From: Tectiglobus sp965247245
Lineage (GTDB): Bacteria > Pseudomonadota > Alphaproteobacteria > Rhizobiales > Hyphomicrobiaceae
Reading direction: 5' to 3'
Assembly: GCA_965247245.1 (NCBI GenBank)
Contig: CBDFGV010000003.1
Coordinates: 248,001-312,000, forward strand
Length of the DNA stretch: 64,000 nt
Shown in pieces: positions 1 through 9,366 of this stretch. Under the pieces are notes generated by a model. The model did not search any database and was not told the DNA's origin. It was given only the letters and a program-made list of their open reading frames with translations. How positions within the stretch are numbered: position 1 is the first letter of the stretch; each line of letters begins with the position of its first letter. A program made the translations under genes and the position numbers.

Positions 1-159
1 CTATTCAGCACAAATTGGCCAGACGAAGCATAGCTATCTTGATTAATGCGACAAGTCATGCGATAGTTATAGGTGGTGTTTCGAGATAGATAAACACGCT
101 TCCTTTCAAACAACTGACCATCTGATCGGCGTCCGGCCGGTTCAACTGGAGCAACTGCT

Positions 160-588
160 ATGGCACGTGTGACCGTCGAAGATTGCGTTGATAAGGTCGA
201 TAATAGGTTCGAACTCGTGCTACTCGCTGCCCACCGGGCACGTTCGATCGCGAACGGCAGTCCGATAACCATTGAGCGCGAGAACGACAAGAACCCCGTT
301 ATTGCGCTACGTGAGATCGCCGATGAGACTGTCGCTCCGGACGACATGCGGGAAGGTCTTATCCACTCCATTCAGAAGAATGTTGAAGTCGACGAGCCGG
401 AAGAAGGTGCGGCACCTATTTTGGTCAGCGAGCGACGTGGGCCAATGTTGGGTCGTGACGACCAATCGACCGACACGATTGTCGATGTGCTGACGGAAGA
501 GCAGTTGTTACGTGGCATGGAAAGCCTAACGCCAACCGAGCCATCTGCCGCAATTGGTGGTGGCAGCGGTAACGGTCGCGGTCGGTAA
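160..588 (+). CDS. rpoZ: RNA polymerase omega subunit
   Basis: The protein (142 aa) is the omega subunit, which helps assemble and stabilise RNA polymerase by binding beta-prime. The N-terminal MARVTVEDCVDKV and the following NRFELVLLAAHRARSI segment are the family core; 'NPVIALREIADETV' is the second conserved helix. The tail after about residue 85 is acidic and then glycine-rich, as is common in alphaproteobacterial omega proteins. It lies just upstream of rsh, the usual arrangement linking transcription and the stringent response. The ATG start gives the complete conserved N-terminus. Confidence 0.96.
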   Translation: MARVTVEDCVDKVDNRFELVLLAAHRARSIANGSPITIERENDKNPVIALREIADETVAPDDMREGLIHSIQKNVEVDEPEEGAAPILVSERRGPMLGRDDQSTDTIVDVLTEEQLLRGMESLTPTEPSAAIGGGSGNGRGR

Positions 589-743
589 AGACGAGCGAGC
601 GCTTTCGCGGACCTACGTGTCTCTAGTCATAATTGGTCAATCCCGCTACAATGGTTCTCGCTATACCGCGTGGGCCAAAGGGATTTTGTGCGCTGTTTGA
701 CAAGATCGATCGGCAATGACTTTGGGAGTTCAACCATAACACA

Positions 744-2981
744 ATGATGCGCCAGTTCGAGTTGGTGGAACGGGTCTTAGCATACGACCCGAATGCCAAC
801 GAAGCCATGCTCAACCGCGCGTATGTCTACGCGATGAAGGCGCATGCGAACCAGAGACGTGCATCTGGTGACCCTTACTTTGCCCACCCGCTTGAAGTTG
901 CCGCCATACTGACGGACCTGCGGCTCGATGATGAGACGATAGCGACCGCACTTCTCCATGATGTAATTGAAGATACGGAAACAACACGGTCGGAAATCGA
1001 TCGCTTGTTTGGACCGGATATTGGTGCCCTCGTCGACGGCCTGACAAAGATCAAGAAACTTGATCTGGTGACCAAAAAGGCCGAGCAGGCGGAGAACTTT
1101 CGCAAGCTCCTGATCGCTATATCCAGTGATATCCGCGTGCTTCTCGTTAAGTTGGCGGACCGGCTGCACAACATGCGCACGCTGGAATACGTCAAACCCG
1201 AAAAACGCGTTCGGATTTCTCAGGAGACGTTGGATATCTACGCGCCGCTGGCCGGTCGCATGGGCATGCGCAACGTCTTGGAAGAATTGCAGGATCATGC
1301 TTTTCGTTGGTTGCATCCTGATGCTTACCGCGCAGTCGGAGATCGTTTGGCGCGTCTCCACGCCCGCAATCAAGGCCTGATTGAAGAAATCAAATCGGCC
1401 TTGGAACTTGAGCTCGCTAACGTCGAGCTGGACGGCAAGATAGATGGGCGGCGAAAGACCCCCTATGCCGTCTGGCAAAAGATGGAGAACCGGCAAATCT
1501 CATTGGAGCAGCTCTCTGATGTCTACGGTTTCCGTATCATCGTGAGCGACATCGCGGAATGTTATCAAGTTGTCGGGATAGCTCACACGAAGTGGCGTGC
1601 TGTTCCTGGTCGTTTCAAGGATTACATATCCACGCCGAAGCAAAACGGTTACCGCTCGCTTCACACGACAATTGTTGGACCGCAACATCAGCGCGTGGAA
1701 CTCCAGATCCGCACCGAGCGCATGCATGAGATCGCTGAGTATGGCGTTGCAGCGCATGCGAATTACAAATCTTCTGATGATGATGATCGCCAAGTTGGGC
1801 CCGTCGACCGGGATAGCGGCCCCTACGGCTGGTTGCGGCACTTGGTCGAGACGCTTCTTGAGGGCAATCCGGAAGAGTTTCTGGAGCACACTAAGCTTGA
1901 GCTGTTTCACGATCAGGTGTTTTGCTTTACCCCGAAAGGCCGCTTGATCGCGTTGCCGAGAGGCGCGACGCCAATTGATTTTGCCTATGCGGTTCACACA
2001 GATGTCGGCAACACTGCGAACGGCGCAATCGTCAATGGCCGGCCGATGCCAATGTCGACAGTCCTGCGCAACGGCGATGAAGTGGATATTCAACGCTCGG
2101 AAACCCATACACCGCCTGCCGCCTGGGAGCGTGTCGCAGCGACTGGCCGAGCCCGCTCAGCAATCCGCCGGGCCGCCCGGGACGCACTAAGGCGTCAGTA
2201 CGTCGAACTTGGACGAAGATTACTGGAAGCAGCATGCCTGAAGGCAAATGTTGAGTTTTCAGATGACCGGCTCGAGGAGAACCTCTCCCGCTTCTCTGTT
2301 GCAACAGTTGAAGATGTTCTCGTTTCTATTGGGCGTGGCGAGCTTTCCGTCAAAGATGCTTTGAAAGGCATTGAGCCGGAGGCGGTTCATCAGTCGCTGA
2401 CGCCGCCACGCTTCTTCCCCCGCAATCGTCACGACCACGGTAAGGATCAGGACGGTTGGTTCAATCTGGCCCGTGTCATGGGGCTGAAGTTCTACTTGCC
2501 GGGCGGAGCATCCGCGGTACCGGTCAGTAGTGCAGGCAAACGCGTGCCGATACGCGGATTCAAACAGGATCTCCCGGTTACGTTTCAGGAGGGTGGCGCC
2601 GTTCCGGGCGATCGGATCGTGGGGGTTCTCGTCCCTAACGAAGGCATAAAGATTTTCCAGATCCATTCACCAAAGTTGCGCGAGTTCGAGAGCGCTAATT
2701 GGGTCGATGTGACTTGGGACATCGACCCGACGAGGCCGGAGCGCTTTCCTTCCAAGGTCAGCGTGACCGCGATCAACGAGCCCGGCTCACTCGCCAAAAT
2801 CGCAGAAGTAATCGGCGTCGCAGATGGCAATATCGACAATCTGCGCATGGTTAAGAGAGCGTCTGACTACACGGAAATGCTAATTGAGATTGACGTTTGG
2901 AACCTTGAGCACCTCAATAGTATCATCAGTGGACTAAGGGCCATTCCAGTCGTGAACAAGGTTGAGCGCCTGTTTGAGTGA
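744..2981 (+). CDS. rsh: Bifunctional (p)ppGpp synthetase/hydrolase (Rsh, RelA/SpoT homologue)
   Basis: Makes and degrades the alarmone (p)ppGpp. The 745-aa protein has the full long-RSH layout: an HD hydrolase domain with H34, H48 and the HDVIED motif at residues 72-77, so the hydrolase looks intact; a synthetase domain at about 235-345 containing the RFKDYIS and NGYRSLHT motifs; a TGS domain at about 395-455 (FTPKGRLIALPRGATPIDFAY); and a C-terminal ACT domain from about 665. Two ATG codons are adjacent (744 and 747) and the true start is one of them. As the gene next to rpoZ, it is probably the main RSH enzyme of this organism. Confidence 0.96.
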   Translation: MMRQFELVERVLAYDPNANEAMLNRAYVYAMKAHANQRRASGDPYFAHPLEVAAILTDLRLDDETIATALLHDVIEDTETTRSEIDRLFGPDIGALVDGLTKIKKLDLVTKKAEQAENFRKLLIAISSDIRVLLVKLADRLHNMRTLEYVKPEKRVRISQETLDIYAPLAGRMGMRNVLEELQDHAFRWLHPDAYRAVGDRLARLHARNQGLIEEIKSALELELANVELDGKIDGRRKTPYAVWQKMENRQISLEQLSDVYGFRIIVSDIAECYQVVGIAHTKWRAVPGRFKDYISTPKQNGYRSLHTTIVGPQHQRVELQIRTERMHEIAEYGVAAHANYKSSDDDDRQVGPVDRDSGPYGWLRHLVETLLEGNPEEFLEHTKLELFHDQVFCFTPKGRLIALPRGATPIDFAYAVHTDVGNTANGAIVNGRPMPMSTVLRNGDEVDIQRSETHTPPAAWERVAATGRARSAIRRAARDALRRQYVELGRRLLEAACLKANVEFSDDRLEENLSRFSVATVEDVLVSIGRGELSVKDALKGIEPEAVHQSLTPPRFFPRNRHDHGKDQDGWFNLARVMGLKFYLPGGASAVPVSSAGKRVPIRGFKQDLPVTFQEGGAVPGDRIVGVLVPNEGIKIFQIHSPKLREFESANWVDVTWDIDPTRPERFPSKVSVTAINEPGSLAKIAEVIGVADGNIDNLRMVKRASDYTEMLIEIDVWNLEHLNSIISGLRAIPVVNKVERLFE

Positions 2982-3077
2982 CAAGCAACTGGAGTTGCCC
3001 ACAATCATGAAGTACTGCTCAAGGCTTGCAGCTGGACCGAGTGACTGAAAAGAGCATGGCATGATCAGAGGAAAGTT

Positions 3078-3857
3078 ATGAGCACAGGCGCAAGACCAGA
3101 GCAGAGACTGGGTGTTAACATTGACCACGTCGCAACCATCCGCAACGCGCGCGGAGGCAATCACCCGGATCCACTACGCGCTGCGCATATTGCCATTGAT
3201 GCTGGTGCTGACGGCATAACGGCTCACCTGCGCGAAGACCGCCGGCACATTTCCGATCGGGACATTGCTCTTCTCAAGGAGCAACTGACGCGTCCGTTGA
3301 ATTTCGAGATGGCAGCCACGGATGAGATGCTGGCAATTGCTTGTTCTCATGTTCCGCACGCATGCTGCCTGGTTCCTGAGCGCCGTGAGGAGCGCACGAC
3401 AGAGGGCGGCTTGGACGTCAATGCAGGCCAAAACAAGCTCACGCGTTTTGTTGCCGAACTGAAGAACAAAGGTTCACGTGTCTCGATGTTCATTGAACCT
3501 GACCGCGCACAGATTGATGCCAGTCAGAATATTGGTGCCGATGTCGTCGAGATCCACACTGGTCGGTATTGCGAGCTGGCCTTGGCTAAGGACACGGCGG
3601 CAATGCAAGCTGAATTAGAGCGAATAATCCAGGCCGCCAGGCACGCCAATGCAGCAGGATTGGAGGTTCATGCAGGCCATGGCCTGACATATGCCACGGT
3701 TCCGGTTATCGCCGCCATCGATGAAGTCATCGAACTCAATATCGGCCATTTTCTGATCGGCGAGGCGATATTCGCTGGGCTGCATGCAGCGGTTCGTCAG
3801 ATGCGGCAAGTCATGGATCAAGCCCGTTTCCCCAGTAATGTCCGACGCTTAGCCTAA
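3078..3857 (+). CDS. pdxJ: Pyridoxine 5'-phosphate synthase
   Basis: Condenses 1-deoxyxylulose 5-phosphate with 3-amino-2-oxopropyl phosphate to give pyridoxine 5'-phosphate, the last ring-forming step of the DXP-dependent vitamin B6 pathway. The 259-aa length is normal for this TIM-barrel enzyme. The signature LGVNIDHVATIRNARGG lies at the N-terminus, followed by DGITAHLREDRRHI and the late segment NIGHFLIGEAIF that binds phosphate. It is 28 bp upstream of acpS in the same orientation, a neighbourhood typical of proteobacteria. Confidence 0.96.
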   Translation: MSTGARPEQRLGVNIDHVATIRNARGGNHPDPLRAAHIAIDAGADGITAHLREDRRHISDRDIALLKEQLTRPLNFEMAATDEMLAIACSHVPHACCLVPERREERTTEGGLDVNAGQNKLTRFVAELKNKGSRVSMFIEPDRAQIDASQNIGADVVEIHTGRYCELALAKDTAAMQAELERIIQAARHANAAGLEVHAGHGLTYATVPVIAAIDEVIELNIGHFLIGEAIFAGLHAAVRQMRQVMDQARFPSNVRRLA

Positions 3858-3885
3858 TGTCGAAGTTAAATGCGGTGAGCAGGCC

Positions 3886-4302
3886 ATGATTATCGGCGTC
3901 GGCAATGACATGGTCGATATTCGTCGAATCGAAAAGACACTTGATCGATTCGGTGATCGCTTCACGCATCGCATTTATACAGAGCTAGAACGCCAAAAGG
4001 CTGCTCGTAGGCCGAATGCTGCGCCAACGCTTGCTAAGCGGTTTGCAGCAAAAGAGGCCTGCTCGAAGGCGTTAGGAACCGGTTTCCGCCGCGGTGTGTT
4101 TTGGCGCGACATGGGCGTGATCAATCTACCCACGGGGCAACCGACGCTGAAACTCAGCGGCGGAGCACTCTTGCAATTGCAATCTTTGATCCCTGAAAAC
4201 CACAGCGCGCAGATTAATTTGACACTGACCGATGATTTTCCCTGGGCCCAGGCCATTGTTATAATTTCGGCCAATCCCAAAGATAATGATGCAACAGGTT
4301 GA
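3886..4302 (+). CDS. acpS: Holo-[acyl-carrier-protein] synthase
   Basis: Transfers 4'-phosphopantetheine from CoA to apo-ACP, activating it for fatty acid synthesis. The 138-aa protein begins MIIGVGNDMVDI, with the Mg-binding Asp in the N-terminal strand, and contains the second conserved segment KRFAAKEACSKALGTG with the Mg/CoA-binding Glu. It is in the same direction as pdxJ and lepB. A second, AcpT/Sfp-like phosphopantetheinyl transferase is encoded at 40.8 kb, so this one probably serves primary ACP. Confidence 0.95.
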   Translation: MIIGVGNDMVDIRRIEKTLDRFGDRFTHRIYTELERQKAARRPNAAPTLAKRFAAKEACSKALGTGFRRGVFWRDMGVINLPTGQPTLKLSGGALLQLQSLIPENHSAQINLTLTDDFPWAQAIVIISANPKDNDATG

Positions 4303-4415
4303 ATGGCGACACTGTCTCGCTTGTGGCCCGCTGAATAGCGCGCTAGGAGAGACGGCTATAGCGATAACCAAAGACCATCAGCGCCTGTCCGGCGGATGGG
4401 GCTGAGGAGTTGTGA

Positions 4416-5186
4416 ATGAGTGCAGATAGCAGCACCAAAAGTGCCGGTGAAGGCGGTTGGTGGGAAACTGTCAAGGTCGTCATCCAGGCGCTGATCCTGG
4501 CGATGATCGTCCGCGTGTTTTTCTATCAGCCCTTCAACATCCCATCCGGCTCGATGAAGGGCACCTTGTTGGTCGGCGATTATCTGTTTGTCTCCAAACT
4601 TTCCTACGGCTACAGCCGCTATTCGTTTCCCTGGGGCATGGTGCCGTTCAATGGTCGAGTTTTCTCAGACATACCGAAGCGAGGCGATGTCGCCGTCTTC
4701 AAACTACCGCGCGACAATTCCACGGATTACATCAAGCGGGTCGTCGGAATGCCGGGCGACCGGATCCAGATGCGCGCCGGTGTGCTGTACATCAATGGCA
4801 AGGCTGTACCGAAGAGGCGTATTGCTGATTTCGAGACTGTCAGCGAATCAGGATTGCGCCGCCGCGTGCCTCAATTCGAGGAGACGCTGCCGAATGGCGT
4901 AAAATACAAGGTGCTCGACGAAGAGGTGAACAGTCCCTTCGACAACACTGCCGTGTTCCAGGTGCCAGCAAACCATTACTTTATGATGGGCGATAATCGG
5001 GACAACTCAACCGACAGCCGGGCTCAGTGGGGCGTCGGTTTCGTGCCGCATCAGAACCTCGTTGGACGCGCGGAAATCATCTTCTTCTCAGCAGACAGCG
5101 GAGAAGGTGGCAATTTCCGCCTCATCATGCCCTGGACATGGCCAACAGGTATCCGTTGGACCCGCTTCTTTGATCTCGTAAGGTAG
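4416..5186 (+). CDS. lepB: Signal peptidase I
   Basis: Membrane-bound serine protease that removes signal peptides from exported proteins. The 256-aa protein has one N-terminal transmembrane segment (about residues 18-38), then the catalytic serine in FNIPSGSMKGTLLVGD, the catalytic lysine in TDYIKRVVGMPGDRI, and the box E motif GDNRDNSTDSR. Only two bases separate its stop codon from the TTG start of rnc, so the two genes are almost certainly co-transcribed and translationally linked. Confidence 0.96.
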   Translation: MSADSSTKSAGEGGWWETVKVVIQALILAMIVRVFFYQPFNIPSGSMKGTLLVGDYLFVSKLSYGYSRYSFPWGMVPFNGRVFSDIPKRGDVAVFKLPRDNSTDYIKRVVGMPGDRIQMRAGVLYINGKAVPKRRIADFETVSESGLRRRVPQFEETLPNGVKYKVLDEEVNSPFDNTAVFQVPANHYFMMGDNRDNSTDSRAQWGVGFVPHQNLVGRAEIIFFSADSGEGGNFRLIMPWTWPTGIRWTRFFDLVR

Positions 5187-5188
5187 AG

Positions 5189-5899
5189 TTGGCTGGGCAG
5201 AACAAATACGCTGCATTAGAAAAAGCACTAGGTTGCAAGTTTCGCGATCAAGATCTGCTAGTGCGAGCCTTAACACATGGCAGTGTGCGCCAGTCGGCCA
5301 GCAAGCGCATTGATAACGAACGGCTTGAGTTCCTCGGTGACCGCGTCCTTGGGCTGGTGGTTGCGGAGCATCTGCATAAGTCACTCCCGGATGTCCGAGA
5401 AGGAGACTTGGCTCGCCGCTTTAACGCTCTGGTTTGCGGTGATACGTGCGCGGACGTTGGGCGGGAAGTCGGTTTAGGTCAGTATTTGATTCTATCGACG
5501 AGTGAAGCGGACAACGGTGGCCGGGAGAAGGATACCATTCTGGCGGATGCTATGGAGGCTGTGCTCGGAGCCGTATTCCTGGATCGTGACTTTGAGGCGG
5601 CGCGCCGCGTAGTTCATGCGGTCTGGGCCGAGCGTCTCGAAGAAATCCGAACGACGAAGGTCGACCCGAAGTCGGCTTTACAGGAGTGGGCGCAATCACA
5701 GAGTTTGCGATTGCCGAGATACACAGAGATTTCCCGAACAGGACCTGATCATAATCCATGTTTTGTTGCTGAGGTTGTCGTCGAGGGGCTGCAGCCCGAA
5801 CGCGGCGAAGGAAGCTCCAAGCGATCAGCCCAGCAGGCTGCCGCCCGAACACTTTTGGTCAGGGAAGGCGTCTGGGCAGAAGGCACGATGAGCGATTAG
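5189..5899 (+). CDS. rnc: Ribonuclease III
   Basis: Double-strand-specific endoribonuclease for rRNA processing and mRNA turnover. The 236-aa protein has the RNase III signature NERLEFLGDRVLGLVVAE at about residues 44-61, the second acidic cluster DAMEAVLGAVFLD, and a C-terminal double-stranded RNA-binding domain from about residue 160. The start is TTG, two bases after the lepB stop; no closer ATG gives the conserved N-terminus. It is followed six bases later by era, the classic lepB-rnc-era order. Confidence 0.95.
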   Translation: MAGQNKYAALEKALGCKFRDQDLLVRALTHGSVRQSASKRIDNERLEFLGDRVLGLVVAEHLHKSLPDVREGDLARRFNALVCGDTCADVGREVGLGQYLILSTSEADNGGREKDTILADAMEAVLGAVFLDRDFEAARRVVHAVWAERLEEIRTTKVDPKSALQEWAQSQSLRLPRYTEISRTGPDHNPCFVAEVVVEGLQPERGEGSSKRSAQQAAARTLLVREGVWAEGTMSD

Positions 5900-5905
5900 C
5901 GGCCC

Positions 5906-6847
5906 ATGAGTAACGACCAACAAAACTCCATCTCGCACCCGCAGTCGGATCCCGAACGGCGCTGCGGATTTGTGGCCATTATCGGGGCGCCGAACGCAGG
6001 CAAATCCACGCTTGTCAATCAGCTGGTCGGTTCCAAAGTCACTATTGTAAGCCGCAAAGTGCAGACGACGCGGATGACTGTGCGCGGTATCGCAATGTCC
6101 GGCAGTGCGCAGATTGTGCTGGTGGATACGCCTGGCATATTCCAACCCCGCAGGCGGCTTGATCGCGCCATGGTTTCAGCTGCCTGGACCGGTGCCAGCG
6201 ACGCCGATCTTATTGTTGTGCTGATTGATGCTGCCAGCGGTATTGATGACAACGTCGAGACAATAATTGAGAAGGTTCGGGACATCCGCGCGCCGAAGGT
6301 GCTCGTCCTCAACAAGGTTGATCGCCTTGAAGACAAGGCCGCGCTGCTTCCACTGATCGAGAAACTGAACGAAGCCGGCGATTACGAAGAAACACTAGTG
6401 GTGTCGGCTCTGACAGGCGATGGCGTGCCGGAGCTCCTAAGCCTGCTCGAGGCTCGGATGCCAGTCGGACCGTGGCATTTCCCGGAGGACGATATCTCCG
6501 ATCTGCCGATGCGCTTGCTGGCCGCCGAGATCACGCGCGAGAAGATCTACGACCGCCTTCACCAGGAACTCCCCTACGCGATCACTGTCGAGACAACCGA
6601 TTGGAAGCGACTGAAGAACAAGTCGATCCGGATCGAACAAACCATATTCGTCGAGCAGGACAGCCAGAAACGCATCGTGCTGGGCAAAGGCGGGCAATCC
6701 GTCAAAGCCATATCGACAGCGGCGCGCACGGAACTTGCTGAGCTGACCGGAACCACGGTCCATTTGTTCATATTTGTGAAGGTGCGCAAGAACTGGGCCG
6801 ATGACCCTGAGCGCTACCGCAATCTCGGGTTAGACTTTCCAAGTTGA
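5906..6847 (+). CDS. era: GTPase Era
   Basis: GTP-binding protein needed for maturation of the 30S subunit and 16S rRNA. The 313-aa protein shows G1 GAPNAGKS, G3 DTPGI, G4 NKVD and a C-terminal KH domain with GKGGQSVKAI, which binds the 3' end of 16S rRNA. The N-terminal 18 residues before the G domain are a short polar extension. The start is the ATG six bases after rnc. Confidence 0.96.
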   Translation: MSNDQQNSISHPQSDPERRCGFVAIIGAPNAGKSTLVNQLVGSKVTIVSRKVQTTRMTVRGIAMSGSAQIVLVDTPGIFQPRRRLDRAMVSAAWTGASDADLIVVLIDAASGIDDNVETIIEKVRDIRAPKVLVLNKVDRLEDKAALLPLIEKLNEAGDYEETLVVSALTGDGVPELLSLLEARMPVGPWHFPEDDISDLPMRLLAAEITREKIYDRLHQELPYAITVETTDWKRLKNKSIRIEQTIFVEQDSQKRIVLGKGGQSVKAISTAARTELAELTGTTVHLFIFVKVRKNWADDPERYRNLGLDFPS

Positions 6848-6925
6848 TGATTCGGGGCTTCAATCCGACAGTTGAAGCGTTGCCGACTGATCCACAAGCT
6901 CTGACCCGCTGGACCTGTGCCGCCA

Positions 6926-7666
6926 ATGGAATGGACAGATGAAGCTCTGATTTTGTCAGTTCGCCCTCACGGCGAAACGGCGTCCATCGTTGAGTTATTC
7001 ACCCGCGACCACGGTCGCCATCTCGGCCTGGTCCATGGTGGTCGCTCACGTAAGAAGCGTCCTGTCCTGCAAATCGGCAATCATGTCGAAGCCACCTGGA
7101 AAGCACGCCTGGCTGATCAACTCGGCCATATCAATGTCGAACTTCGGCAGGGTTTTGCTGCGGAAGTGATGCATGATGCATTTGCTCTGGCTGGTCTGAC
7201 ATCAATGGCAGCGCTGACCCGGCTGCTACCTGAGCGCGATCCGCACGGCAGCCTGTATGAGATTTCAATGTTCTTGCTGGGCTACTTGGATGATCCGGAA
7301 GTCTGGCCGGCTCTTTACGTGCGCTGGGAACTCGCTTTGCTTGAAGAGCTTGGGTACGGACTAGATTTGACGACCTGCGCGGCCACGGGTTCGAAAGACG
7401 AACTGGTTTACGTCTCCCCAAAGTCTGGGCGGGCGGTTTCGGCCGCTGCGGGGCGGCCCTATGGCGACCGACTGCTCCACCTGCCGCCATTTCTCAGGCC
7501 GGAGCGCAGCCGGCATTCAGGTGTGTCTGATACAATCGCGGGCTTGGCTTTGACCGAACATTTCCTGCAGACTCGGGTCTTGACGCCCCGTGAAGCAGAG
7601 ATGCCGGAGGCGCGCCGCCGACTTCGGGAACTCCTACGCAGGAGAACAGCCGCCGATAACGATTGA
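6926..7666 (+). CDS. recO: DNA repair protein RecO
   Basis: Recombination mediator that works with RecR to load RecA onto gapped, SSB-coated DNA. The start chosen is ATG 6926, giving MEWTDEALILSVRPHGE, which matches the usual MEW start of the family; an in-frame GTG nine bases upstream is possible. The protein (246 aa) has the N-terminal OB fold (VHGGRSRKKRPVLQIG) and a C-terminal helical domain. The zinc-binding cysteines found in many RecO proteins are not evident. It follows era in the same orientation. Confidence 0.93.
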   Translation: MEWTDEALILSVRPHGETASIVELFTRDHGRHLGLVHGGRSRKKRPVLQIGNHVEATWKARLADQLGHINVELRQGFAAEVMHDAFALAGLTSMAALTRLLPERDPHGSLYEISMFLLGYLDDPEVWPALYVRWELALLEELGYGLDLTTCAATGSKDELVYVSPKSGRAVSAAAGRPYGDRLLHLPPFLRPERSRHSGVSDTIAGLALTEHFLQTRVLTPREAEMPEARRRLRELLRRRTAADND

Positions 7667-7800
7667 ACGTCAGCCAGCTGTCATCGCGCGACAGGACGCA
7701 TGTGCCTCAAGGCGATTGCTGGACTATAGGACTGGACTATAGGAAATGAGACGCTCGCAGCGGAACCAAGTCACAAAGTAAGAGGCGAAGGCAGCGACAC

Positions 7801-9366
7801 TTGTCCGACACTGTGCAAAGTCATTTGAAGGGCGGCGCTTCGGCCAACGCTGCAGCCGACAAGGCTGATACGTCTGCGCCGGTGTTGGAACTCACTGAAG
7901 TGAGTAAGACATTTGGATCTTTGCGAGCTGTCAACGAGGTCTCACTCAAGGTCGGACGTGGTGAGATCCATGCCCTGCTTGGAGAAAACGGGGCTGGGAA
8001 ATCGACGCTCGTTAAGATCATCTATGGTCTTTTGCGCCCCGACACGGGCGGCATGCTTCTCGATGGCCAACGTTACGCCCCAGCTAATCCGGCGGCCTCC
8101 CGTCGTGCCGGTGTCGGCATGGTCTTCCAGCACTTCTCCCTATTCGATGCTCTGACGGTTGAAGAGAACATTGCCCTCGCTCTGGATAGTCACCAAACCG
8201 CGAACCTTTCTGAGACGATCAATGACCTCTCTGGTGCCTACGGACTGACGCTTGACCCAAAGGCCCGCATCAACGAGTTGTCGGCAGGCGAAAGACAACG
8301 CGTCGAGATTGTGCGTTGTCTCTTGCAAGACCCGCAAATCCTGATAATGGATGAGCCAACTTCGGTGTTGACGCCGCAGGAGGCAGAGCAACTGTTTGTG
8401 ACCCTGCGCCGCCTGTCAGCCGCCGGATGCAGCATCATCTATATCTCCCACAAGCTGGATGAGATCCGTGCTCTATGCGAGCGCGCAACGGTCATGCGAC
8501 GCGGCAAAGTCGTGGCGACGTGTGATCCAAGGAACGTCGATGCCGGCCAACTTGCCGAACTCATGGTCGGAAAAATCGAGCGTGCTGAACGTCCGGCTAG
8601 AAAAGTCGATGACACCGCGCGTTTGCTTGTACGAAACCTCTCGCTGCCTGCCGAAGAGCTGTTTGGAGTTACGCTTAAGGACATTTCATTTTCACTGCGC
8701 GCTGGAGAGATCTTCGGCATCGCCGGCATCGCGGGCAATGGTCAGCAGGAATTGCTCGCCGCACTATCAGGCGAGGCCGCGAGTTCTGCTGCCGATGCAA
8801 TTCAGTTTGATGGCAGAGCCGTCGGCCTCTGGAAGCCAGATCAGCGAAGAGCGGCCGGCATGTGCTTTGTTTCCGAAGAGCGTCTCGGACATGCGGCGCT
8901 ACCCGAAATGGATCTTATCGGGAATGCCACGCTGACAGCGCGAGTGCGCAAGCAGCTCGAAAGGCTCGGCTTCATGGATTGGCAAAAGGCTGAGACTTTT
9001 GCCAAGCATGTGATCGGAGCGTTCGACGTCCGTACAGGCGGTCCGCGTGACGCGGCAGCAAGTTTATCTGGCGGTAACTTGCAGAAGTACATTCTTGGCC
9101 GTGAGATCCTGCAGGCCCCCTCTGTATTGATCGTCTCGCAGCCAACCTGGGGGATCGATGCCGGCGCGCGCGCAGCAATTCATGATGCCTTTCTGGAACT
9201 CGCAACATCGGGCTGCGCGATCCTGGTCATATCTCAGGATTTGGACGAGCTATTCGATCTGTGTGATCGGCTGGCCGTGATCGCGCAAGGTCGTTTGTCA
9301 TCAGCATTCGCCAAGGACGAGCTGGACGCTGCCGCCATTGGACAGATGATGGGTGGGCTCACCTAG
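7801..9366 (+). CDS. BMP-family (nucleoside-type) ABC transporter, ATP-binding subunit
   Basis: Double ATPase subunit of an importer of the simple-sugar/nucleoside (YufO/RbsA-like) class. The first domain has Walker A GENGAGKST, signature LSAGERQRVEI and Walker B LIMDEPTS. The second is degenerate at Walker A (GIAGNGQQE) but keeps LSGGNLQKY, as is typical for this class. Length 521 aa, TTG start. It abuts the first permease gene (stop at 9366, ATG at 9367) and heads a four-gene operon ending in a BMP-type binding protein, so the substrate is probably a purine nucleoside; this is inferred from family knowledge only. Confidence 0.92.
   Translation: MSDTVQSHLKGGASANAAADKADTSAPVLELTEVSKTFGSLRAVNEVSLKVGRGEIHALLGENGAGKSTLVKIIYGLLRPDTGGMLLDGQRYAPANPAASRRAGVGMVFQHFSLFDALTVEENIALALDSHQTANLSETINDLSGAYGLTLDPKARINELSAGERQRVEIVRCLLQDPQILIMDEPTSVLTPQEAEQLFVTLRRLSAAGCSIIYISHKLDEIRALCERATVMRRGKVVATCDPRNVDAGQLAELMVGKIERAERPARKVDDTARLLVRNLSLPAEELFGVTLKDISFSLRAGEIFGIAGIAGNGQQELLAALSGEAASSAADAIQFDGRAVGLWKPDQRRAAGMCFVSEERLGHAALPEMDLIGNATLTARVRKQLERLGFMDWQKAETFAKHVIGAFDVRTGGPRDAAASLSGGNLQKYILGREILQAPSVLIVSQPTWGIDAGARAAIHDAFLELATSGCAILVISQDLDELFDLCDRLAVIAQGRLSSAFAKDELDAAAIGQMMGGLT

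Noticed and set aside
777..1496. Long open frame (239 aa) on the minus strand inside rsh
   Set aside because: Shadow of the rsh coding frame; no ribosome-binding site and no recognisable sequence.
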